Shown here: piece after piece, positions 17,859 to 25,924 of the stretch
Position numbering within the stretch: position 1 is the stretch's first letter
How the letters are laid out: every line of letters starts with the position of its first letter
Source of the DNA: Methanospirillum stamsii
GTDB taxonomy: Archaea; Halobacteriota; Methanomicrobia; Methanomicrobiales; Methanospirillaceae
Direction of reading: 5' to 3'
Length of the DNA: 64,000 bases
NCBI RefSeq assembly: GCF_046244385.1
Contig: NZ_CP176366.1
Span: 1,364,001-1,428,000, forward strand
Position numbers and translations under genes: made by a program
Notes under the pieces: generated by a model
Seen by the model: the letters and a program-made list of their open reading frames with translations, nothing else
The model's database searches: none
What the model was told of the DNA's origin: nothing

Positions 17859-19160
17859 CTACGGATAAAAATCGGGATAAAGCATGTACTTCCAGACCGG
17901 AACCATTATCACATGTCTGCCTGCTACTTCTTCTTCACGAAACGTGTCCATAGTTAATATGTAACCTTTTTTTAATCCGTGCTCGGTCAAAGCATCTAAA
18001 AGCCCGTTTACCTCCCTGGTTTTTGTTTTTTCATTTCGTATATCAGATGAGACCTGAATCGCTGAAATAACAGATGTCTCTTTCATGATTAAAAAATCAC
18101 ATTCTCTTCCTGTTTTTTTGCCGGAATAATAATATAGGTCATAGTTCTTCTTTGATTGTAATAAGTATAAGAAAAACAGGTTCTCCAGTTTTTGTCCGGT
18201 ATTTTCAGAGAAATTAAATGATATTGTCTTTAAAAAACTATTATCTCCGATATACACCTTTGATGATGCCTGAGCCTGTTTCTTAAGAGAAAAATAAAAT
18301 GCCGGCAGAGTATAGAAGAGGAATGAATCCCTTAAATACTCAATATACTGACTAATTGTATTATTGCTCTTAATATCAGTAACTTTTCTCAGCGTAGAAT
18401 AGGTAAAAATGGAGCCTGAATTTGTAGCCAGATAGGTTGCAAGCCTGGAAAGACCTGTTTTCTCTCGTATATTATTACGATTTTCAATGTCTCTCTTTAA
18501 AATGTCGTTGAAGTAGTACCCGGAAAGTTCAATATTGTTTTCTTTCAAAACCTCAGGGAATCCTCCATATTCAAGATATATTTTAAAAAAATGTAATATT
18601 TCTGCGGATTTTTTTGAGGTCAATAAATTTTCCGGGGGAATATCTATCTCTTTCAGCCGTAAATATTCTCTAAAGTTGAATGGATAAAAATCAAGTACAA
18701 CATTTCTTCCTGTAAGGGATGTTGCAATCTCTCTGCCCAGAATATTTGCATTTGATCCTGTTACAAATACTTTATAGCCCTTGAAATGGAGATTATTGAG
18801 CCATCGCTCCCATGCAGGTGCATACTGAATTTCGTCGAAGAAAAAGATGGTCTTCTTCTGCGTGGAAAATAGTTCTATTGCAATATTTTCAATATCCTGA
18901 TAATTTTCAATGTTGATATCTGTAAGTCTGATGTCCTCAAAATTTATGAACAGAATATTCTCATTATTATCCTGATATTTTTTTGCTATAAGTCTTAAGA
19001 CAGTACTTTTCCCTGATCTCCTTATTCCTGTTATGATTACGATCTCTTTTCCACGCATGTATTTTTCAGGATCTATCTCGCGATTAATGATATCTTTGGG
19101 TATTTCTTTAAAGATCTCCTGTTGTTGCAGGATTACATCTAATAACTGACCTTTATCCAT
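17859..19160 (-). CDS. ATP-binding protein, AAA_14/DUF4143 family
   Basis: This 433-residue protein has the P-loop GIRRSGKST at residues 45-53, a Walker B with FFFDEIQYAPAWERWL, and the sensor segment VFVTGSNANILGREIATSLT followed by GRNVVLDFYPFNFREYL. The C-terminal DUF4143 part resembles a restriction-endonuclease fold (ECDFLIMKETSVISAIQVSS). Such ATPases are widespread and abundant in archaea; their function is unknown, and they are often found among mobile genes. The gene is flanked by 172-base direct repeats and by transposase debris, in line with transfer. The DNA is AT-rich. Confidence 0.88.
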   Translation of the reverse strand: MDKGQLLDVILQQQEIFKEIPKDIINREIDPEKYMRGKEIVIITGIRRSGKSTVLRLIAKKYQDNNENILFINFEDIRLTDINIENYQDIENIAIELFSTQKKTIFFFDEIQYAPAWERWLNNLHFKGYKVFVTGSNANILGREIATSLTGRNVVLDFYPFNFREYLRLKEIDIPPENLLTSKKSAEILHFFKIYLEYGGFPEVLKENNIELSGYYFNDILKRDIENRNNIREKTGLSRLATYLATNSGSIFTYSTLRKVTDIKSNNTISQYIEYLRDSFLFYTLPAFYFSLKKQAQASSKVYIGDNSFLKTISFNFSENTGQKLENLFFLYLLQSKKNYDLYYYSGKKTGRECDFLIMKETSVISAIQVSSDIRNEKTKTREVNGLLDALTEHGLKKGYILTMDTFREEEVAGRHVIMVPVWKYMLYPDFYP

Positions 19161-19399
19161 GATATACTAAATATAGATCTTATATTTTATAACTGTTCTT
19201 TAAAATAGAACGGGTTATAATAAAGAGTTAGTCAAATATATAGAACGGTTCTTCATTGATGGGAGTTGAGGCAATAACCATAATCCGGACTGACTGTTTG
19301 TCATGCTGTATCCGGGATATTAATAAAACGCCGATTTATCGTACCTTTATTGCCAATTACCCCACACTCATCCTGGTGACCAGTAACGATGACCGGGTA

Positions 19400-19571
19400 A
19401 AGATTGACGAAACTCCCAAATCTCGATTCAACGCTTCAAAAAAGCCTTAATTGATTGCATCTCCGGATATCATTTGACCGCGAAACAATAGAGATTGTGG
19501 GGGGTATCAATAGAATACATAGCACATAACAAAGGCTTGTCGAAGGATCTCCCGAAATCGCCAGGCGAGAT
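19400..19571. repeat. 172-base direct repeat, right copy
   Basis: This is the homologue of 17315-17486 and shares TTAATTGATTGCATCTCCGG exactly. Several substitutions have introduced stops into every frame, so it is the more decayed of the two copies. Confidence 0.8.
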
Positions 19572-19584
19572 CCCGGAATAAGGT

Positions 19585-19625
19585 TCCATAATCAAAGAAT
19601 GGTATAATGATTTCTCTTTGGAAAC
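19585..19625 (+). pseudogene. Possible fragment of an AAA-ATPase-like gene
   Basis: The bases encode IIKEWYNDFSLET, which matches the family signature IREWYNGYLFGSNT of copies 1 and 2 and is similar to them at the nucleotide level over about 45 bases. If it is real, the 8-kb nest of mobile elements lies inside a former third copy that starts at 11223. The match is short, so this is tentative. Confidence 0.35.
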
Positions 19626-19642
19626 CTAAAGATCAACTAAAT

Positions 19643-20746
19643 TTACTGGTTAATTTTATTCAGTTCTTCCTGTGCTCTGACTCTTACTGCACTATCTGTA
19701 TCCTGCATACACCGGTTTAAAACCTGGATAATTTCTCCTTCATTACCCAATTTTCCCAGTGCTTTAATTGCCCGGAGTCTGACCCCTGCATCACTATCTT
19801 TCGTTGACTGGATGATATATGGAACAATTGATGAGTTCCCGATCCTCCCAATTGTTTTCACCGCTTCGCGCCTGACATAATATGATTCATCGCTTAATGT
19901 CTCAAGAATTAGGTCAAGGGATGAAATGGTGCCGGTTGTAACCCGGAGTGCAACAAGGGTTCCTACCCGGATTCTCCAATCCTTATCAGACAATCCCTGG
20001 ATGAGTTCTGGAATGGCAATATCTCCGAGGTGTCCGAGTGCCTCAGCTGCCGTTTCCCTGACATACCGGTCATCATCTGCCAATACCTTCATCAGCGGAT
20101 GAACTGCTTTTATTGCTCCGGTTCGCCCCAATGCTTCAACTGCATTCCGCCTGACATAAGGGCTATCATCACTCAATGCCCGGATAAGGGGCAGGACAAC
20201 CCGTGGATCTGAGAGTTCAGATAATGCATCGACTGCTTCTTCCCGGTCATGTTCATCAGAACTCCCGAGAGCAGCGATAATAACATCGAAGTCTCCACCA
20301 AACCGTGATGTATCTCCCTCTTTTTTTCTCTCCCCTCTTTCGATAAGGTCAGTTAATATTGCCTCAACAAGCCGCCGGTCCTTGACATACAAAAGAAGGA
20401 CCATGATGGTTGCTAAATCTAAACCGGTGTAGAGCATCACAAATGCAATACTGAACTGGTATCCGAAAATTTCGGCAAAAAATGCAAAAAAAACCACCGA
20501 TAGTAAAATGATACCTACCAATTTTAGCCCGGACTTTGGGTACCACAAAGCCAGGAAAATTATCGGGATAAGATAGAGGTGTGGAATAAAAACATAGATG
20601 AACCGAAATCCTGTCCAGGGGCTTTCCCACAGGACATAAATCGAGACAAACAGTGCAATAAGTGCTAGTAATGAGATAAAAAGTAGTTTTCCGGTTTCGA
20701 TATGTCCCCGGTGCTTCTGGATTAATCTGAGCAGCCTTTCAAGCAC
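19643..20746 (-). CDS. Membrane protein with C-terminal HEAT-like repeats
   Basis: The protein has 367 residues. About the first 130 form four or five hydrophobic helices (LLFISLLALIALFVSIYVLW; FIYVFIPHLYLIPIIFLALW). A short linker and then PBS-lyase HEAT-like repeats follow to the end (DAVDALSELSDPRVVLPLIR; NAVEALGRTGAIKAVHPLMK; TAAEALGHLGDIAIPELIQG). The repeats should form a cytoplasmic solenoid for protein binding, tethered to the membrane. It starts 20 bases after the stop of the unknown gene upstream on the same strand, so the two are probably one operon. No enzymatic motif is seen. Confidence 0.85.
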   Translation of the reverse strand: MLERLLRLIQKHRGHIETGKLLFISLLALIALFVSIYVLWESPWTGFRFIYVFIPHLYLIPIIFLALWYPKSGLKLVGIILLSVVFFAFFAEIFGYQFSIAFVMLYTGLDLATIMVLLLYVKDRRLVEAILTDLIERGERKKEGDTSRFGGDFDVIIAALGSSDEHDREEAVDALSELSDPRVVLPLIRALSDDSPYVRRNAVEALGRTGAIKAVHPLMKVLADDDRYVRETAAEALGHLGDIAIPELIQGLSDKDWRIRVGTLVALRVTTGTISSLDLILETLSDESYYVRREAVKTIGRIGNSSIVPYIIQSTKDSDAGVRLRAIKALGKLGNEGEIIQVLNRCMQDTDSAVRVRAQEELNKINQ

Positions 20747-20766
20747 GGTTTACTCCGGACAAAAGA

Positions 20767-21747
20767 CTATACTTCACCGAATATTGCCATTCGTGCTTCT
20801 TTTTCAAACTCCTCCTGGTTTTTCAGAGCCGCTGCCTGATGAGCCGGAGAGTCCCAGAAATAATATTTCTCTATCTGCATGAGATGGATCCATCGGTTGG
20901 TCATCTCCTCACCAATCTGGTATATCTGGAAGTAGGTGTCCGGACGGGGGTGCTCACAAAGCGCGGAGACTTTTAATTCTTTCAGGATATTGACCATGGC
21001 ATCACCAACGAGTTTGGTCTGGTACCATGGATTTTTCTGCCACCGGTGAGTGAGCATCTCCATGAGGTTAAGATTCTTGAACTTTTTCAGCTCCGGAATA
21101 TTGATCATCGGGTTTAATTTCATCTCGCTCATGACCTCACCCAGCATCAGGTCACGGGCAAAGAACATCCCGTTATGCATGACAAAATACCGCCGTGGAA
21201 TAAAATCTTTGAATGAAACCAGATCATGCATATCACGCATACTCTCCTTCATGAGATAATAGACTTGCGCGTTACGCATGACCGGACAGAGTTTTGCAAC
21301 CACAACATTTGCCAGCAGAGTCCATGGAAGTTCTATGATTGATTCATGGAAAAGCATGTACAGGTAAAACATCAGTTTCTTCTTCATCCAGAAATCAAGA
21401 TGCCTGGTCTTTTCATCCTTCAGAACATCCAGGTAAATCTGCTCCATTCCGGCGGTTGCTGACTTTGCATCAAATGAGAGGACCTTATATGCATTGTTTT
21501 TTGCTGCAATGCCCCGAAGGAGGAGGCGGATTGCATTCTGGGCAATGACAAAGTCCTTGAGCATACCTATCTGCTGGTTGGAAAAGGCAATGACATTGCG
21601 TGAACCCTGGTAGGTATACTGGTCAAGCAGGATTCCTTTTCGAGGGGCCTCCTGTTTCCTCTGAAGATGGACTGTCGTTCCCAGTTGCTCTTCGATATGA
21701 TCAAGAAGTGACTGAAGGGAAGATGATATCTCGTACTTATTTTCCAT
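20767..21747 (-). CDS. Uncharacterised 326-residue protein
   Basis: I do not recognise this family. The protein is soluble, rich in Met, Leu and charged residues, with no signal peptide or membrane helix. Visible segments include LLDHIEEQLGTTVHLQRKQE, then FWMKKKLMFYLYMLFHESII and RYFVMHNGMFFARDLMLGEV. It looks largely helical. It is the first gene of a two-gene minus-strand unit with the HEAT-repeat membrane protein, and divergent from a small TPR protein. A role together with the HEAT protein is inferred from position only. Confidence 0.75.
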   Translation of the reverse strand: MENKYEISSSLQSLLDHIEEQLGTTVHLQRKQEAPRKGILLDQYTYQGSRNVIAFSNQQIGMLKDFVIAQNAIRLLLRGIAAKNNAYKVLSFDAKSATAGMEQIYLDVLKDEKTRHLDFWMKKKLMFYLYMLFHESIIELPWTLLANVVVAKLCPVMRNAQVYYLMKESMRDMHDLVSFKDFIPRRYFVMHNGMFFARDLMLGEVMSEMKLNPMINIPELKKFKNLNLMEMLTHRWQKNPWYQTKLVGDAMVNILKELKVSALCEHPRPDTYFQIYQIGEEMTNRWIHLMQIEKYYFWDSPAHQAAALKNQEEFEKEARMAIFGEV

Positions 21748-21882
21748 GGACTCAAACGTTATTTAGTCATCATCGTATATCACGGCAGCGATATGTTTGG
21801 CCTTATGGTATTGAGTATTCTGCTTGCATGAATAATGAAATGCATATATATTGATGGAACCAATGAGGAAGAAACGGATCAT

Positions 21883-22284
21883 ATGGCAGAAAATACTACC
21901 CACAAATTCCTGAGTAAGCGCGATGTACTGCTCAATAAAGCGGATGCATTTGCGCTTGAAGCAGATCAACTGGCCTACCAGGGGAAGTACGAGGAGGCGG
22001 TTGACAAATATGACCAGGCGCTTGCAATATATCCCTCAAATCCTGACCTCTGGGCATTTAAAGCAATAACCTTATCCGGGGGTCTAGGGAGAAACGAAGA
22101 GGCGCTTGAGTGCTGGGAGCGTGCAAAGAAACTTGATCATGTCCTAGCCGATGCAATTACTGATGTTCCGTCATCAGAAGGAATGACTGTGCATGAAAAG
22201 GATCTGGTTGACTTTAAGGGAAGTACTGCTGACCGGATCAGAAGCCTGGTCAAACAGCAGGCGATGGATAAGAAAAAGAAATAA
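21883..22284 (+). CDS. Small TPR-repeat protein
   Basis: From the ATG at 21883, preceded by GAGGAAG, the protein has 133 residues. It contains about two tetratricopeptide units (ADQLAYQGKYEEAVDKYDQA; PDLWAFKAITLSGGLGRNEE) and a lysine-rich C-terminus. It is cytoplasmic and probably an adaptor. An upstream ATG at 21835 in the same frame would add 16 residues but overlaps the divergent promoter region. Confidence 0.75.
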   Translation: MAENTTHKFLSKRDVLLNKADAFALEADQLAYQGKYEEAVDKYDQALAIYPSNPDLWAFKAITLSGGLGRNEEALECWERAKKLDHVLADAITDVPSSEGMTVHEKDLVDFKGSTADRIRSLVKQQAMDKKKK

Positions 22285-22428
22285 CTAATATTTTTTATTC
22301 TTCTGGGGTAATCATGATGCAGTTATCCCTTAAATGCATCATAAAAAAAGTTTAGCGGACTGATTTGTGAGGAAAGTATTCTGTATCATTCTCTTTGTAA
22401 ATATCTGAAGTAAAATCGAGGATCAGAT

Positions 22429-24015
22429 ATGGTTTCTTTGAACCTTCCAATAGGGATACAATCATTTACAGAAATCAGAACCCGCAATTATCGGTATGTG
22501 GATAAAACTCATTTTCTCTCTGCCCTTGTCAATTCCGGAAAATACTACTTTCTCTCACGGCCACGTCGGTTTGGAAAAAGTCTCTTTATTGACACCTTGT
22601 ATTGTGCCTTCTCCGGAAGAAAGGAACTCTTTCATAATCTGTATCTTGTTACTTCACAATCCGGGTGGGATTTTTCAAAAACGTACCCGGTTCTCCGGGT
22701 TGATTTTTCAGCAGGAATCGTTGATTCTCCGGAAGAATTAGTGAAAAGACTTGATCGCCTTCTAACCCAGTGGGAGACGGAGTATTCTACCAAAGGAACT
22801 CAGGGGTCCCCTGGTGAACGGTTACTTGAACTCATTCCTCAAATCGCAGAAAAAACCTGCACACAGGTTGTCATACTCATTGATGAATATGATAAACCAA
22901 TATTGGATAATATAAATAATCCGGTTCTTGCAGCACAATTGCAGGATATCCTCAAAGGCTTCTATGCGGCGATTAAACCTCTTGATCAATATTTGAGATT
23001 TGTATTTCTCACCGGAGTATCAAAATTTGCAAAAACGGGAATTTTTTCCGGACTGAATAATCTGCTTGATATTACCATCGACACACGATACTCGGCCATT
23101 TGTGGTTATACTGAAGAAGATCTGAGTCGTGTTTTTGGTGATATGTTCACCTCTGAAAGTATTGATGACATAAAATCATGGTATAATGGATATTCCTGGA
23201 CTGGAGAGTCGGTTTACAATCCCTTTGATATTCTCTTATACCTGGATCGAGGTATTTTCAGGCCCTATTGGTTTGAAACCGGAACTCCTTCATTTCTCAT
23301 AAAATTATGGAAAACGAATCCCCGGGTACCTGCTGAATATGAGAGAATGGTGACGGGAGAGGAAAGCTTAGGCTCATTTGATCCTGAACATATCCGGATG
23401 GAAACGCTTCTTTTTCAGAGTGGTTACCTGACAATTAAAGAATGGTCTGCAGATCCCGTGCAAGGACTTGTCTGTGTTCTTGGATTTCCCAATATCGAAG
23501 TCAGAACCGCTTTAAATACTCTGTTTTCAGAAGTCCTTTGTGGGATAAATACTTCTCCTAACCGGAGTCGCCTGTATGGACTGCTTGAAAGTGCGGATAT
23601 CTCTGGATTACGCGAATTATTTCATTCATTTTTCGCATCAATCCCCTATGACTGGTATCGGAAAAACCAGATCTCAAAGTTTGAAGGGTATTATGCGAGT
23701 ATTTTTTATACTTATTTTGCCAGTCTTGGATATGATCTCATCGCTGAAGATATTACCAGTCAGGGAAGAATCGATCTCACAGTCCGGACAAAAAAGGCAG
23801 TCTGGATATTTGAATTTAAGGTACTCTCTTCTGACGGAAGAGATACTAAAAAACCCATGGAACAAATCCTGAAAAAAGATTATTCCCGGAAATACATGGC
23901 AAATAATCTGCCCATTTTCCTAATAGGTATCATCTTTGACCCAGAGACCCGGAATATAACCGGATGGGAAATCAAAAGAAGAGATGGAGCCTGTCCAGAA
24001 GAACTAAGCGTGTAA
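22429..24015 (+). CDS. AAA-ATPase-like protein with PD-(D/E)XK nuclease domain
   Basis: This 528-residue member of the AAA-ATPase_like/DUF1703 family is distinct from the tandem pair at 7.6-11.1 kb. It has the P-loop RPRRFGKS at 44-51, ILIDEYDKPIL with D152, IKSWYNGYSW in the centre, and the C-terminal nuclease pattern D449 (GRIDLTV) with E462 and K464 in FEFK. It stands alone, with its own promoter region of about 140 bases. Function is not established for the family; the combination of a NTPase and a nuclease fold suggests action on nucleic acid. Confidence 0.9.
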   Translation: MVSLNLPIGIQSFTEIRTRNYRYVDKTHFLSALVNSGKYYFLSRPRRFGKSLFIDTLYCAFSGRKELFHNLYLVTSQSGWDFSKTYPVLRVDFSAGIVDSPEELVKRLDRLLTQWETEYSTKGTQGSPGERLLELIPQIAEKTCTQVVILIDEYDKPILDNINNPVLAAQLQDILKGFYAAIKPLDQYLRFVFLTGVSKFAKTGIFSGLNNLLDITIDTRYSAICGYTEEDLSRVFGDMFTSESIDDIKSWYNGYSWTGESVYNPFDILLYLDRGIFRPYWFETGTPSFLIKLWKTNPRVPAEYERMVTGEESLGSFDPEHIRMETLLFQSGYLTIKEWSADPVQGLVCVLGFPNIEVRTALNTLFSEVLCGINTSPNRSRLYGLLESADISGLRELFHSFFASIPYDWYRKNQISKFEGYYASIFYTYFASLGYDLIAEDITSQGRIDLTVRTKKAVWIFEFKVLSSDGRDTKKPMEQILKKDYSRKYMANNLPIFLIGIIFDPETRNITGWEIKRRDGACPEELSV

Positions 24016-24204
24016 TAATCAGTTTAAAGTACATGGCTCCTAAAGAGATTTGGGAAAAACTGGTCTCCCAGAATTATAAAAGTTTTCATAGGGCATCTGC
24101 CTAATATCCCTCAAATCATTTGAAATTTTATTTAAACTCGAAGGCGCCTGCACAATATTATTCCTGATGATTGTAAAATATTGGTGATTACCTGGACAAA
24201 TCTC

Positions 24205-25896
24205 ATGAATAGGCATCTTCATTATCTTTTTGTATTCATCGTCATCTGCTTAATATGTCTTCATATCGCCAGTGCTTCGCTGAACACAACGAGTCCGGAG
24301 AACCCGGCAGCAGGAAAAATATCCGGAGTCATTGATAAACAAATCAAGCCATCCGGAATAATACCGGCGCCTGCGTTATCCCCCTCACGAACAGACCCTG
24401 TAAAAACCGGAATCAGTGAAATAAACCCGGTCAATACAACAAATTGCGAGACCTGTGTTGATTCTGTCCGGACAGAGGAAGAATTGTCCACTGAAAACCT
24501 GATGAGTATTGATGCTGTTAATCAGGAGATAGAAGATATTAATGAGTATATTGACCAGCATGACATGAACTGGACCGCTGGGATAACTTCGGTTTCATAT
24601 TTCTCCGATGAAGCTTATGAACAACTTCTTGGAGCCGTACCACAGGAAATCCCCGGAGCAGTTATGCAAATTGCTTCAACTCCCGTCGATATACAGTCAC
24701 TTCCTGCATCATTTGACTGGAGAAATAATGGTGGTGACTGGACAACTCCAATCCGGAATCAGGGGGGTTGTGGTTCCTGTTGGGCATTTGCTTCAACCGG
24801 AGTCTTTGAATCATACCAGGAACGGCGGTATGGCAATCCAAATCTGAATCCGGATTATTCTGAACAGTACCTGGTCAGTTGTAATCAGAATGGATGGAGT
24901 TGTTCAGGCGGATGGATATCTTTTCCCTATTTCATCAATACAGCCGGAAAAAGTGGTGGGGTCGGGACGGTAACGGAGGGTGATTATCCCTATACGGCAA
25001 CCACTTCCGGTTGTAAATCTCTCAGCGGATATGTCCGGTATTCTGCCCCTGCAGGAGCGTACTGGTCATATGCTGGAAGTAGCAGCGGGGTTCCGTCTGT
25101 TGATCAGATAAAATCCGCAATATACACACATGGGCCGGTCTTTGCTGGAATTGCTGCGGATAATTATTTCAAAAATTACAGGAATGGCGTCTTCTCCGGT
25201 TCGTCAACGAATATGAATCATGCGGTTATTATTGTCGGATGGGGCTCAGATGCCAGAGGAACGTACTGGATTTGTAAAAATTCCTGGGGGACCGGATGGG
25301 GAGAATCCGGGTGGTTTAGAATCTACGCCGGATCGAACCTTATCGGATATTCGGCCTGTTATATGTACCTCCCTGACATGCCAGCCCCGACTATCAGTTC
25401 GATAACTCCATCTTCCGGGGCTAGGAATAGCACCGTCGCAATTACCAATCTTTCAGGGTCGAATTTCCAAACCGGGCTATCAGTTCTTCTCACCCGAGCA
25501 GGGTATAATGATATTACCGGAACCAATGTTGCCCTCGTATCCACGAGTCAGGTAACCTGCTCATTTCCTCTTATCGGGAGCACTCCAGGTAAATGGAAAG
25601 TACTAGTAGTAAATCCTGATGGAAAATCTGCCAATCTTACCGATGGATTTTCAGTTGTTTCGGATGTCAAGGCCCGGTTCTATGGGGTTCCGGAGCCTAC
25701 CGTTCATCCACTTACCATCCGGTTTTTTGATGTATCGGTTGGAAACCCGGTCTCCCGGACCTGGAGTTTTGGTGATGGAACACATTCCACCGAATCTTCC
25801 CCCACGAAGACCTATACAGAGGCCGGAACTTATACTGTCACTTTAGCGGTAGATGACGGATATGAAGTAAGTTCAGAGCAGGGTCTGGTATCGTAA
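24205..25896 (+). CDS. Secreted papain-family (C1A) cysteine protease with TIG and PKD domains
   Basis: From the ATG at 24205 the protein has 563 residues with a signal peptide (NRHLHYLFVFIVICLICLHI). A propeptide-like segment (VNQEIEDINEYIDQHDMNWT) precedes a C1A catalytic domain with Cys192 in QGGCGSCWAFA, His339 in MNHAVIIVGWG and Asn359 in KNSWGTGWGESGWF. An IPT/TIG domain (ITSITPSSGARN type, from about residue 393) and a C-terminal PKD domain (SRTWSFGDGTHSTESSP) follow. It should be an exported protease working at the cell surface or in the sheath. Its propeptide and catalytic domain are closely related to the papain part of the fusion at 27843-31064. Confidence 0.92.
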   Translation: MNRHLHYLFVFIVICLICLHIASASLNTTSPENPAAGKISGVIDKQIKPSGIIPAPALSPSRTDPVKTGISEINPVNTTNCETCVDSVRTEEELSTENLMSIDAVNQEIEDINEYIDQHDMNWTAGITSVSYFSDEAYEQLLGAVPQEIPGAVMQIASTPVDIQSLPASFDWRNNGGDWTTPIRNQGGCGSCWAFASTGVFESYQERRYGNPNLNPDYSEQYLVSCNQNGWSCSGGWISFPYFINTAGKSGGVGTVTEGDYPYTATTSGCKSLSGYVRYSAPAGAYWSYAGSSSGVPSVDQIKSAIYTHGPVFAGIAADNYFKNYRNGVFSGSSTNMNHAVIIVGWGSDARGTYWICKNSWGTGWGESGWFRIYAGSNLIGYSACYMYLPDMPAPTISSITPSSGARNSTVAITNLSGSNFQTGLSVLLTRAGYNDITGTNVALVSTSQVTCSFPLIGSTPGKWKVLVVNPDGKSANLTDGFSVVSDVKARFYGVPEPTVHPLTIRFFDVSVGNPVSRTWSFGDGTHSTESSPTKTYTEAGTYTVTLAVDDGYEVSSEQGLVS

Positions 25897-25924
25897 GTTC
25901 CAGAAAATAATTTTTGCTTTTTTG

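Larger units (their letters stand above)
19161..19642. other. Intergenic region with repeat and gene debris
   Basis: These 482 bases hold the right 172-base repeat, a 65-codon plus-strand frame at 19256-19450 (ITIIRTDCLSCCIRDINKTP) that I cannot assign, and a possible AAA-ATPase_like fragment at 19585-19625. The promoter of the ATPase gene should lie just beyond 19160, where TATA-like AT runs are frequent (19165-19230). Confidence 0.45.
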
